A stretch of 64,000 nt of DNA from Falsochrobactrum ovis (GTDB lineage: Bacteria; Pseudomonadota; Alphaproteobacteria; Rhizobiales; Rhizobiaceae): positions 46,971 through 110,970 of the forward strand of contig NZ_QLMK01000007.1 in NCBI RefSeq assembly GCF_003259955.1, in the 5' to 3' direction. Positions within the stretch are counted from its first letter, which is position 1. Every line of letters begins with the position of its first letter. The position numbers and the translations under genes are program-made. The notes beneath the pieces are model-generated. The model was given only the letters and a program-made list of their open reading frames with translations. It was not told the DNA's origin and did not search any database. Shown here piece after piece: positions 37,190-46,483 of this stretch.

Positions 37190-39502
37190 ATGGGCAAGGG
37201 TTCCAAGGTCAGTTTTATTGGCAAGCGTTCCAGCGCCGCGGGCGGATGGGGCGCGCTAAAGAGCTCTGGCAAGCAGTTGCTCTCAAGCGGAGCGCCGTTG
37301 ACCGGTGTACGCACTCTTCTAAAAGTCAATCAGCCGGATGGTTTTGACTGCCCGGGTTGTGCCTGGGGCGATCCCGAACATGGCTCATCATTTGAGTTTT
37401 GCGAGAATGGAGTTAAGGCAGTGGCATGGGAGGCCACTGAACGCCGCACCACTCCGGATTTTTTCCTCAAACATACGGTCTCCGAATTACGCTCTTGGAG
37501 CGATTACGATCTGGAACATACGGGCCGGTTGACCCACCCATTACGCTATAATTCAGCGACAGATAAGTATGAAGCGGTTGAGTGGGACGATGCGTTCAAA
37601 ACGATCGGAGACATTCTGAAAAGTTTTGACAGCCCTCACAGGGCCGAGTTTTACACATCGGGTCGGGCATCTAACGAGGCTGCGTTTTTATATCAGCTAT
37701 TCGTGCGTGCCTATGGAACCAACAATTTCCCCGATTGCTCTAATATGTGTCACGAAGCCAGCGGCGTGGCGCTGAAACAATCAATCGGTATTGGTAAGGG
37801 CACTGTGCTGCTTGAAGATTTTGAGCAGGCGGATGCGATATTTGTTGTCGGGCAGAATCCGGGAACCAATCATCCGCGTATGCTGGGAGATTTGCGCCGG
37901 GCCGCAGAGCGGGGTGCGCATATTGTAGTTTTTAACCCTGTTCGTGAGCGTGGGTTAGAGCGTTTTGCTGATCCGCAGAACAAGCTGGAAATGTTGCAGG
38001 GGGGCAGTGAAGCTATTGCCAGTGAATATTTTCAGCCGCGATTAGGAGGAGATCTAGCCGCATTCCGAGGCATGTCAAAGGCGGTCTTTGCCGCCGATGA
38101 TAAAGCGCTTGCTGAAGGAAAGCCTTCGGTGCTTGATCGGGAGTTTCTGGCAGACCACACGGCGGAATTTGAAGCTTACCGGCAGGCGGTGGATCAGACG
38201 AGTTGGGATGAGATTGAAGATCAGTCGGGGCTTACACGCGGCGCGTTGGAGCGGGCAGCGCAGATCTATATGTCATCACGGCGGGTTATTTGCACTTGGG
38301 CTATGGGAATCACCCAGCATCGCCATTCGGTCATTATGATCCGCGAAATTACAAATTTCATGCTATTGCGTGGAAATATCGGCCGACCAGGTGCGGGTCT
38401 TTGCCCTGTGCGCGGACATTCGAATGTGCAGGGTGATCGTACTGTCGGGATCAATGAACGTCCGCCGGTTGCGTTTCTTGATGCGCTGGAAAAAGAATTT
38501 GGTTTCAAAGTTCCGCGAGAGCCAGGGCATAATGTGCTGGGTGCGATCGGCGCGATGCTGGACGGTTCAGCTCAAGCCTTCATAGGTCTGGGCGGAAACT
38601 TTGCGCGTGCGACGCCAGATAGCCCGTTGATTTCCAAGGCTCTTTCTGGGCAGCGGCTGACAGTACACATTGCGACAAAGTTAAATCATTCACATCTTGT
38701 GCCGGGGCAGGATTCGTTCATCCTTCCCTGTCTGGGGCGGACGGAGATTGATCTCAACTCCAAGGGTGTTGCACAAATCGTGACGGTCGAAGATTCCATG
38801 AGCATGGTTCACGGCTCTGGTGGGATCAATCAGCCAGCATCGCCACATTTGCGCTCTGAAATCGCTATTGTTGCAGGTATGGCCAATGCGACTTTGGGGC
38901 CAAAGCCCGTCGATTGGCTGGCTCTTGCTGATAATTATGATTTGATCCGAGATCATATTGCTCGAGTCTTGCCTGATTTTTATGATTTTAACGCCCGTGT
39001 GCGCGTGCCCCGAGGCTTCCATCTGCGCAACAGTGCACGCGAGCTGGAATGGGCCACGCCTGCAGGTAAAGCCACTTTTTGGACCGGGCCGATGCCTGAA
39101 CTGATTGAGCATCAACAGGCTCGTGGAAAGCCGGGGCGCTTTGTCTTGCAAACCTTCCGAAGCCACGATCAGTATAACACAACCATCTATGGGATGGATG
39201 ACCGCTACCGTGGGGTTTATGGTGAGCGGCAGGTTGTGTTTATGAATCCTGCTGATATGGCCGAAATTGGTGTGGAAGCGGGTGATAGAGCCGATATTGT
39301 CAGCGAATTTGACGACGGAGTTGAGCGGATCGCCCATAATTTCCGTTTCGTTCCCTATGATATTCCGCGGGGCTGCGTGGCGGGTTATTATCCAGAGATG
39401 AATGTTCTCGTACCGCTCGGCAGTGCCGGCGATGAAAGCTACACACCAACATCGAAATCGGTGATTGTTTTCTTCAGGCCGCTCAACGCCGATGCTGCCT
39501 GA
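37190..39502 (+). CDS. YdeP-like molybdopterin oxidoreductase (FdhF family)
   Basis: Molybdopterin-dependent oxidoreductase of 770 aa with FDCPGCAW near the N-terminus, NQPDG, MCHEASGVAL, GQNPGTNHPRML and RGNIGRPGAGLCPVRGHSNVQGDRT, all typical of the FdhF/YdeP family. No twin-Arg signal is visible, so it is probably cytoplasmic. E. coli YdeP is linked to acid resistance but its reaction is unknown. The ATG at 37190 has GAGG about nine bases before it. Its stop and the start of the next gene share an A (TGATG), so the two are translationally coupled. Confidence 0.85.
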   Translation: MGKGSKVSFIGKRSSAAGGWGALKSSGKQLLSSGAPLTGVRTLLKVNQPDGFDCPGCAWGDPEHGSSFEFCENGVKAVAWEATERRTTPDFFLKHTVSELRSWSDYDLEHTGRLTHPLRYNSATDKYEAVEWDDAFKTIGDILKSFDSPHRAEFYTSGRASNEAAFLYQLFVRAYGTNNFPDCSNMCHEASGVALKQSIGIGKGTVLLEDFEQADAIFVVGQNPGTNHPRMLGDLRRAAERGAHIVVFNPVRERGLERFADPQNKLEMLQGGSEAIASEYFQPRLGGDLAAFRGMSKAVFAADDKALAEGKPSVLDREFLADHTAEFEAYRQAVDQTSWDEIEDQSGLTRGALERAAQIYMSSRRVICTWAMGITQHRHSVIMIREITNFMLLRGNIGRPGAGLCPVRGHSNVQGDRTVGINERPPVAFLDALEKEFGFKVPREPGHNVLGAIGAMLDGSAQAFIGLGGNFARATPDSPLISKALSGQRLTVHIATKLNHSHLVPGQDSFILPCLGRTEIDLNSKGVAQIVTVEDSMSMVHGSGGINQPASPHLRSEIAIVAGMANATLGPKPVDWLALADNYDLIRDHIARVLPDFYDFNARVRVPRGFHLRNSARELEWATPAGKATFWTGPMPELIEHQQARGKPGRFVLQTFRSHDQYNTTIYGMDDRYRGVYGERQVVFMNPADMAEIGVEAGDRADIVSEFDDGVERIAHNFRFVPYDIPRGCVAGYYPEMNVLVPLGSAGDESYTPTSKSVIVFFRPLNADAA

Positions 39503-39792
39503 TGAGTGAAGCCGAATTTTTAGCTTTTGTTGATCGCATCGAAAAGGGAAGTGACAGGATTTCCCGATTGGGCGCAGGGATTATTGCAGCGCTACAACTG
39601 GGCATAGCCAGCGACAGCCGTAGTTTTGCGCGTCTGTTGGGGGTGGCGCACGCACTTGTTTTGCGGGAAGTTTCGATTCTTGGTCAGGATGAAGGGTTTA
39701 TTATAATCGAGCGTCGTGAAACAAGAACGCAGCGGGTCCATTATTCACTTAGTCCTAATGGCGTTAAACTCTTTGATAATTTCGGCTTTTAA
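39502..39792 (+). CDS. Small winged-helix-like protein coupled to ydeP
   Basis: This 96-aa protein has a sequence that looks like a small winged helix (IAALQLGIASDSRSFARLLG, then VAHALVLREVSILGQDEGFIII, a wing-like ERRETRTQRVHYSLS). It could be an MarR-like regulator or adaptor. Its ATG overlaps the ydeP stop by one base, so both are made together. I do not know a characterised homologue. Confidence 0.65.
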   Translation: MSEAEFLAFVDRIEKGSDRISRLGAGIIAALQLGIASDSRSFARLLGVAHALVLREVSILGQDEGFIIIERRETRTQRVHYSLSPNGVKLFDNFGF

Positions 39793-39926
39793 TGCGTTTT
39801 ATCCGCCCTGTGCAGATGCAAAATACTTCTATCGGCTGTATAGAGGGCCGTAATTTAATATTTAAGGACAGTTCTTTTGTGCACACGGTTCGGTTGCGTT
39901 CTCCCGTAAAACGCCTGGAGAGAATC

Positions 39927-41045
39927 ATGTCAAAATGCGATAGCTCGTATTCTGCTCTTTGGCAAAACGTGGGCAAAATCGTGCTAAGCGCTGCATTTGC
40001 CCTTGGTGTATGCGGTCTGGGCCACGCAAGCTCACTGGATGTAGCACCGGTGGCGGTTATTGAGAGCAAGTTGGAAGTTTATCAGCCTAAACTAACACTT
40101 TCTGGTTCGATCGCAGCTCGCTCTCATGTCAATACGTCATTTCGAATCAACGGCCAGGTGGTGGCTCGCTTCGTGGAAGTGGGCGAACATGTCCAAAAAG
40201 GGCAATTGCTTGCTCAAATTGATGATGTGGAACAGGCGGCCAATTTAAAAGTTGCGCAGGCCTCTGAAGATGCGGCCCGGGCTAAGTTGGTTCAGGTGGA
40301 GGCGAACTTTAAGCGTCAAGAAATTCTTTTAAAGCAAGGTTTTACGACGCGCAGTCAATATGATCAGGCGCAGCAGCTTTTGCGCACCGCCCAAAGTGAA
40401 CTTTCGACCGCGCAAAGCGCCCTTGCTATTGCGCGTGATGAATTTTCCTATACGGAACTTCATGCGCCCGTCACCGGAATCGTGACCGCGCGTAATATTG
40501 AGATCGGACAAGTGGTGCAAGCAGCTCAAACCGCTTTTTCGATTGCAGTGGATGGCCCGCGTGATGCGATTTTCGATGTTCACGAAATGCTGGTCAGCCA
40601 TGCCCGTTTTGGTATGGAAGTGGCAGTGGCATTAGTTTCAGACGAAACCATCACGACCGAGGGGAGGATCAGAGAAATATCTCCGGTGGTGGATGAGCAA
40701 ACGGGAACTGTGCGCATGAAAGTCGGGCTTCAGCAGACGCCTCAGCGCATGGCTCTTGGCGCAACTGTCAAAGGCACGATCCGCATGGATCAGCAAAATG
40801 TCGTGATCGTACCCTGGAGCGCAATCACCTCAGATTCGGGAAATCCCGCAGTGTGGAGGGTGGCAAAAGATACCCATGTGGTCACCTTGGTACCGATAAG
40901 AGTTCTCGCTTATGAAAATGAAAGAGCGATTATTGCTTCAGGGATTGGGGAGGGTGAGCTTATCGTGGTTCGCGGCGCGCAAATGCTACGTGTCGGCGAA
41001 CCGACGGAGGTGCTGGAAGTGTTAGGAAAGGCCACCATCCAATGA
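39927..41045 (+). CDS. RND efflux periplasmic adaptor subunit (first)
   Basis: Membrane-fusion protein of 372 aa. The ATG at 39927 has GGAGAG just upstream and leads into a signal peptide (LSAAFALGVCGLGHAS). It has the lipoyl-like VARFVEVGEHVQKGQLLAQI, an alpha-helical hairpin (residues about 95-165), and the second lipoyl half YTELHAPVTGIVTARNIEIGQVVQA. The longer frame beginning at 39792 lacks a signal sequence. It is followed by a second adaptor with a 4-bp overlap. Confidence 0.9.
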   Translation: MSKCDSSYSALWQNVGKIVLSAAFALGVCGLGHASSLDVAPVAVIESKLEVYQPKLTLSGSIAARSHVNTSFRINGQVVARFVEVGEHVQKGQLLAQIDDVEQAANLKVAQASEDAARAKLVQVEANFKRQEILLKQGFTTRSQYDQAQQLLRTAQSELSTAQSALAIARDEFSYTELHAPVTGIVTARNIEIGQVVQAAQTAFSIAVDGPRDAIFDVHEMLVSHARFGMEVAVALVSDETITTEGRIREISPVVDEQTGTVRMKVGLQQTPQRMALGATVKGTIRMDQQNVVIVPWSAITSDSGNPAVWRVAKDTHVVTLVPIRVLAYENERAIIASGIGEGELIVVRGAQMLRVGEPTEVLEVLGKATIQ

Positions 41046-42133
41046 AGCCGACCCGCTCATTTTGGTCCGGTTTGACGATGATGGTGGCGTTGTTGCCTCT
41101 AAGCGCGTGTGGTGATGACGAGGCCACTTCCCAGATCGAACCAGTCCGGCCTGTATTGTTTCAGATTGTGGAATCCGTGCCGGAAAGACACGCGGATTTT
41201 GCAGGGGCGATTGAACCGCGCTATTCGACGGAGCTGGCCTTTCGCGTATTGGGGCGCATTATTTCCAGACCGGTCGATGTCGGGGATCTTGTAAAGAAAG
41301 GCGATACTGTCGCTTTACTTGATGCTTCGGCGCTTGAGCTTGCAGTGCAATCGGCGAAAGCTCAACTGGCAAGCGCTGAAGCACAATATGCAAATGCTGC
41401 TGCTAGTGAGAAGCGGCAGCGTAAATTGCTTGAGGGTAAAAATATCTCGCAAGCTCGCTATGAAGAGGCACGCCAAGCATGTGAGAGTGCGCGCGCCAAT
41501 CTTCAGAAAGCTCAGGCGGGATTGCGGAAGGCAAAAGACCAAAGCAGCTATGCCGTTTTAAGCTCAGAATATGATGGTGTGGTTTCATCCACGAGCGCTG
41601 AGGTGGGGCAGATTGTAGCGGCGGGACAACCGGTCGTGACCATTGCACGGCCTGATATTCGGGAAGCGGTTGTCGATATTCCTGATAGTTTGATCGAGTA
41701 TCTGGTGGTCGGCACGCTGTTTAATGTCACATTGCAGGCTGATCCAAGTGTTTCAGGTCAAGGCAAAGTGCGTGAAGTGGCGCCTCAGGCAGACGCGCAA
41801 ACACGAACGCGGCGTATTCGCATTGCGCTTGATAATCCGCCAGAAGACTTCAGATTGGGCGCAACCATTACAGCGACGCTGGATGTCGCGGAAAGACAGT
41901 ATTTTCTGCTACCAATGACGGCGTTATTGGAACGGGATGGTAAGACGGCAATCTGGGTGATAGACCCGCAAACCCAAAAAGTTAGCCTCAAAGAGATTGA
42001 GGTGATCGAGCGGAGAGGCAACAGCTTCGTGGCGGGTGATGTGAATGTCGGAATCTATGTTGTGACAGCCGGTGTAAACAGCCTGAAGGAAGGGCAAAAA
42101 GTCCGACTGGATGCGAAAGGAATTGCCCAGTGA
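41042..42133 (+). CDS. RND efflux periplasmic adaptor subunit (second, lipoprotein)
   Basis: Membrane-fusion protein of 363 aa. It has a signal peptide ending in a lipobox (LLPLSAC), lipoyl-like RIISRPVDVGDLVKKGDTVALL, a coiled hairpin and YAVLSSEYDGVVSSTSAEVGQIVAAGQ. It overlaps both neighbours by 4 bp (ATGA), so the three are translated as one operon. Two adaptors in tandem are known in a few RND pumps where they assemble as a mixed hexamer. Confidence 0.9.
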   Translation: MKPTRSFWSGLTMMVALLPLSACGDDEATSQIEPVRPVLFQIVESVPERHADFAGAIEPRYSTELAFRVLGRIISRPVDVGDLVKKGDTVALLDASALELAVQSAKAQLASAEAQYANAAASEKRQRKLLEGKNISQARYEEARQACESARANLQKAQAGLRKAKDQSSYAVLSSEYDGVVSSTSAEVGQIVAAGQPVVTIARPDIREAVVDIPDSLIEYLVVGTLFNVTLQADPSVSGQGKVREVAPQADAQTRTRRIRIALDNPPEDFRLGATITATLDVAERQYFLLPMTALLERDGKTAIWVIDPQTQKVSLKEIEVIERRGNSFVAGDVNVGIYVVTAGVNSLKEGQKVRLDAKGIAQ

Positions 42134-45100
42134 AAAAGGCGTTTAATCTGTCGGACTGGGCATTACATCATCGTTCGCTGGTCTGGTATTTCATGCTGGT
42201 TTTTCTGGTTGCCGGTGCGGTTTCCTATCTCGGTCTTGGCCGTGCGGAAGATCCTGACTTCACCGTCAAAACCATGGTGGTGCAAGCCAATTGGCCGGGG
42301 GCATCGATAGACGAAACGGTCAATCAGGTTACAGACCGGATCGAAAAAAAGCTTGAGGAGCTGACTGATCTAGATTTCACGCGAAGCGTAACCACTGCTG
42401 GCCGAGCTACGGTCTTTGTTTTCTTGAAGGACAGTGTTCGCAAGGATCAGGTAATTGAAGCCTGGACCGAAGTGCGGCATATGCTTAGCGATATCACCCC
42501 ACAATTGCCGGAAGGTGTTTACGGGCCATATTTCAACGACAAGTTTGGCGATGTTTTTGGTAATATTTACGCCTTTACTTCCGATGGCCTGCCTATGCGC
42601 ACGCTTCGCGATTACGCGGAAAAGGTTCGGACACGAATTTTGACGATCCCAAGCGCGGGCAGGGTCGAGCTAATTGGCGCACAAGATGAAGTTATCTATC
42701 TTGAATTTTCAACCCGCCAGGTGGCAGCGCTTGGGCTTGATCAACAAGCGATCTTAAAAGCACTTCAAGATCAGAATGCGATTACGCCCTCTGGCGTGAT
42801 GCAGGCCGGGCCTGAACGGATAAGTATTCGGGTAAGCGGCGAGTTCTTTTCAGAAGCTGATCTGGAATCGGTTAATCTGCGCATCAATGACCGCTACTTC
42901 CGCTTGGCCGATGTTGCTACTATTTCGCGCGGTTATGTTGATCCGCCGACCAGTATTTTCCGCGTCAATGGGCAGGATGCAATCGGTCTTGGTATTGGTA
43001 TGAAGCCGAATGGCAATCTGCTTGATTTCGGCCGAGAACTCGACAAGCGGATGCAACAAGAAGCATCCGAATTGCCCATCGGTATTGATGTATTCAAAGT
43101 CGCCGATCAGCCTGAGGTGGTCCAGAAAGCGGTGTCCGGCTTTATGCAGGCGCTGTTTGAAGCAGTCGCGATTGTGCTTGCTGTAAGCTTCATCAGCTTG
43201 GGAATGCGCGCGGGTTTTGTGGTTTCACTCTCGATCCCTCTGGTCCTTGCAATTACGTTTTTGGCGATGTCGTTGATGGATATTTCTCTTCAGCGCGTTT
43301 CTTTGGGGGCTTTGATTATCTCTCTGGGGCTGCTCGTCGATGATGCGATGATAGCAGTGGAAATGATGGTAGCGCGGCTTGAGCGGGGCGATCCACTCAC
43401 AAAAGCCGCTACTTACGTCTATACCCATACTGCATTTCCGATGCTAACCGGCACGTTGGTGACGATCGCAGGGTTCATTCCTATTGGGCTTAATTCGAGC
43501 CAGGCGGGTGAATATACTTTCACACTTTTTGTCGTTATCGCTGTTTCGCTGATTGTTTCCTGGGTTGTGGCGGTGCTGTTTGCGCCATTGCTCGGTGTAA
43601 CATTCCTGCCACGGAAGATGAGACATTATTCGGAGAAAACGAGCCGATTTTTTACCGCTTTTACCAAAAGTTTGCTGATGGCGATGCGGTACAGATGGAC
43701 AACGATCATTACCACAGTGGTGCTTTTTGCTGCCTCTGTCTTTGGTGTAGGCCTCGTCGAACAACAGTTCTTTCCGCAGTCAGATCGACCAGAATTGATC
43801 ATTGATTGGAACCTGCCGCAAAACAGCTCCATCGCCGAAACCCGCGCTCAGATGGAGCGTTTTGAAGAGACCGTGCTCAAAGGCAATCCTCATGTGGAGC
43901 ATTGGAGTTCCTATATCGGCCAGGGTGCTGTTCGGTTTGTTTTGTCATTTGATGTGCAGCCTGCAAATCCGTTTTTCGGACAAATGGTTGTGGTTGCGAA
44001 AAATGTTGCCTCTCGCGATCAATTGAAAGCCGAATTTGAGACGATTTTCCGCAAAGATTATGTCGGAACCGATGTTTATATGAAATATCTGGAGCTGGGG
44101 CCTCCAGTCGGGCGACCGGTACAATATCGAATTGCCGGCCCGGATGTTCAGCAATTGCGCAATTATGCGCAGGATTTGGCAGGGATTATCAGTGCGGATC
44201 CTCGTCTTGGCGTGGTCAGCTATAATTGGAATGAACCGGGTAGGGTCATTCGTGTCAATGTCATGCAGGATAAGGCGCGAAAGCTTGGAATATCATCGAA
44301 GGATATTGCCACCACGCTGAATGGAATCGTGGGCGGTATTCCAATCACGCAGGTTCGTGACGGAATTTATCTGATCGACGTGGTAGTGCGGGCGCAGAAG
44401 CATGAACGTGATTCCATTGAAACCCTGCAAAGCCTGCAAATCGGGACAGGTAAGGGAACTTCAGTTCCTTTGGCGGCGATTGCGAATTTCAGCTACGAAT
44501 TAGAACAGCCGGTGATTTATCGTCGCTCTCGGGTTCCAACGATTACTGTGGGCGCGGGAATTTTGGACCATTCGATGCCTGCGACCATTGCAAATGAACT
44601 CAAGCCTTCGATCGAAGCTTTTTCCAAGCAATTGCCCGCTGGTTATGAGATAAAAACTGCGGGCACGGTGGAAGAAAGTAATAAAAGTCAGGGTCCGATC
44701 ATTTCTGTCTTACCGTTGATGCTGTTTGTCATGACAACGATTTTGATGTTGCAATTGCAGAGTTTCCAACGGCTTTTTCTGGTGGTTGCTGTCGCACCGC
44801 TTGGGTTGATCGGTGTGGTTTTGGCTTTGCTCATAAGCGGGAAACCACTTGGATTTGTGGCCCTATTGGGCGTGTTAGCGCTGACCGGAATACTCATTCG
44901 AAATTCCGTTATTTTGATTGTTCAGATCGAAGATTATATTCAGGAAGGCATGCATCCTTGGGATGCAGTCGTTCTTGCCAGCCAACACCGCATGAGGCCC
45001 ATCGCTTTGACAGCGGCAGCGGCTAGCCTCGCACTTATCCCAATCGCGCGGGAGGTTTTCTGGGGGCCTATGGCCTACGCTATGATTGGTGGGATCATTG

Positions 45101-45219
45101 CGGGTACTGCCATTACGCTATTGTTTCTGCCTGCTCTTTATGTGGCCTGGTTCCGGATCAAGGAGCCAGAGACGCAGATGAGCTCTCGCGACAATACGCA
45201 AGCACAGGTGCAGAATTGA
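42130..45219 (+). CDS. RND efflux transporter permease
   Basis: Inner-membrane RND pump of 1029 aa with twelve predicted spans: one at the N-terminus (YFMLVFLVAGAVSYLGLG), a first group near residues 335-470, a second group near 840-1010, and large periplasmic loops. The GLLVDDAMIAVEMMVARLERG segment in span 4 carries the proton-relay Asp residues. It is an HAE-type (multidrug) pump; the substrate is not readable. An outer-membrane channel gene does not follow, so it may use a TolC encoded elsewhere. Confidence 0.93.
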   Translation: MKKAFNLSDWALHHRSLVWYFMLVFLVAGAVSYLGLGRAEDPDFTVKTMVVQANWPGASIDETVNQVTDRIEKKLEELTDLDFTRSVTTAGRATVFVFLKDSVRKDQVIEAWTEVRHMLSDITPQLPEGVYGPYFNDKFGDVFGNIYAFTSDGLPMRTLRDYAEKVRTRILTIPSAGRVELIGAQDEVIYLEFSTRQVAALGLDQQAILKALQDQNAITPSGVMQAGPERISIRVSGEFFSEADLESVNLRINDRYFRLADVATISRGYVDPPTSIFRVNGQDAIGLGIGMKPNGNLLDFGRELDKRMQQEASELPIGIDVFKVADQPEVVQKAVSGFMQALFEAVAIVLAVSFISLGMRAGFVVSLSIPLVLAITFLAMSLMDISLQRVSLGALIISLGLLVDDAMIAVEMMVARLERGDPLTKAATYVYTHTAFPMLTGTLVTIAGFIPIGLNSSQAGEYTFTLFVVIAVSLIVSWVVAVLFAPLLGVTFLPRKMRHYSEKTSRFFTAFTKSLLMAMRYRWTTIITTVVLFAASVFGVGLVEQQFFPQSDRPELIIDWNLPQNSSIAETRAQMERFEETVLKGNPHVEHWSSYIGQGAVRFVLSFDVQPANPFFGQMVVVAKNVASRDQLKAEFETIFRKDYVGTDVYMKYLELGPPVGRPVQYRIAGPDVQQLRNYAQDLAGIISADPRLGVVSYNWNEPGRVIRVNVMQDKARKLGISSKDIATTLNGIVGGIPITQVRDGIYLIDVVVRAQKHERDSIETLQSLQIGTGKGTSVPLAAIANFSYELEQPVIYRRSRVPTITVGAGILDHSMPATIANELKPSIEAFSKQLPAGYEIKTAGTVEESNKSQGPIISVLPLMLFVMTTILMLQLQSFQRLFLVVAVAPLGLIGVVLALLISGKPLGFVALLGVLALTGILIRNSVILIVQIEDYIQEGMHPWDAVVLASQHRMRPIALTAAAASLALIPIAREVFWGPMAYAMIGGIIAGTAITLLFLPALYVAWFRIKEPETQMSSRDNTQAQVQN

Positions 45220-45440
45220 GCCTAACGATGTAAAACGACAATCAATGCCGCCGCAATCCATATGCGCTCTGAGAACACATCCCAAACGTTCTCGGCTCGG
45301 GCCTGTATAATCCATACGATATTGCTCAATCAGACTTGATAGCGCAAGAAGGTCCGTGCATTACGCATTCTGGCATAGTCGACGCTGCATCATGCAGTAG
45401 AAAGCGCAGAGTGGTTGTGCCGTGAAATAGAGGAAGTCTG

Positions 45441-46325
45441 ATGCATAACTTTGTACTGACCGTCACCTGCAAGTCCACACGCGGAATCGTTGCCGCGATT
45501 TCCGGTTATCTGGCGGGGAAAGGTTGTAACATTGTCGATAGTGCCCAGTTTGACGATCTGGATACGGGCCGTTTTTTCATGCGCGTTAGTTTCATTTCCG
45601 AAGAAGGGGTTGGGCTTGATACGTTGCGCGAAGGGTTTGCTTCTGTCGCTGCCCCTTTTGAAATGAATTTTGATTTTCACGATAGCGCACACCGCACCAA
45701 AACCTTGCTGATGGTTTCACGCTTTGGTCATTGTCTTAATGATCTGCTTTATCGCTGGAAAATTGGCGCATTGCCGATTGATATCGTTGGGGTAGTGTCC
45801 AACCATTTCGATTATCAGAAAGTTGTCGTCAATCACGATATACCGTTTCATCATATTGCTGTGACGAAGGCGAACAAGCCAGAAGCCGAAGAGCGGCTAA
45901 TGGAAATAGTCAACAGCACTGGTACGGAATTGATCGTTCTTGCGCGTTATATGCAAGTGCTTTCAGATCAGCTTTGTCAAAAAATGCCAGGCCGTATCAT
46001 CAATATTCATCACTCATTTCTGCCGTCTTTTAAGGGTGCAAATCCCTATAAGCAGGCTTACGAGCGTGGCGTGAAACTGATCGGCGCAACCGCACATTAC
46101 GTTACGGCAGACCTCGATGAAGGCCCGATTATTGAACAGGATGTAGCGCGCATTACCCACGCACAAAGCGCGGCCGATTATGTTTCGCTCGGTCGTGATG
46201 TTGAGGCTCAGGTTTTGGCTCGGGCAGTGCATGCACATATCCATCACCGTTCATTCCTCAATGGAAACCGCACAGTTGTGTTTCCGGCGTCCCCGGGGTC
46301 TTACGCGTCTGAACGCATGGGCTGA
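45441..46325 (+). CDS. purU: Formyltetrahydrofolate deformylase
   Basis: This 294-aa enzyme has an N-terminal ACT domain (FVLTVTCKSTRGIVAAISGY) and a formyltransferase-like catalytic domain with SNHFDYQKVV and the catalytic NIHHSFLPSFKGANPYKQA and IGATAHYVT (Asn, His, Asp). It hydrolyses 10-formyl-THF to formate and THF, adjusting one-carbon pools. It appears monocistronic and ends at a strong terminator. Confidence 0.95.
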   Translation: MHNFVLTVTCKSTRGIVAAISGYLAGKGCNIVDSAQFDDLDTGRFFMRVSFISEEGVGLDTLREGFASVAAPFEMNFDFHDSAHRTKTLLMVSRFGHCLNDLLYRWKIGALPIDIVGVVSNHFDYQKVVVNHDIPFHHIAVTKANKPEAEERLMEIVNSTGTELIVLARYMQVLSDQLCQKMPGRIINIHHSFLPSFKGANPYKQAYERGVKLIGATAHYVTADLDEGPIIEQDVARITHAQSAADYVSLGRDVEAQVLARAVHAHIHHRSFLNGNRTVVFPASPGSYASERMG

Positions 46326-46351
46326 GCTGGGCCTGATTTATCCCTATCTTC

Positions 46352-46386
46352 AAATCGCGCCAGAGCTTTTCTGGCGCGATTTTTTT
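46352..46386 (+). terminator. Rho-independent terminator after purU
   Basis: AAATCGCGCCAG (46352-46363) pairs with CTGGCGCGATTT (46371-46382), followed by Ts. It ends the purU transcript. Confidence 0.92.
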
Positions 46387-46422
46387 AAGGTGAAAAGCAG
46401 CTTCCAGACATAAGGGTGGAAT

Positions 46423-46461
46423 AAAAACCCCGCCATTGGCAGGGTGCCAGGGCGGGGTTTT
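46423..46461 (-). terminator. Rho-independent terminator after amaB
   Basis: AAAACCCCGCC (46424-46434) pairs with GGCGGGGTTTT (46451-46461); on the minus strand the stem is followed by Ts. It ends the amaB transcript. Confidence 0.88.
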
Positions 46462-46483
46462 CGGGGATTGATACCGGGATCAA

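Noticed and set aside
38690-39337. 215-codon open frame on the minus strand
   Set aside because: It is antisense to the YdeP-like gene and has no family signature.
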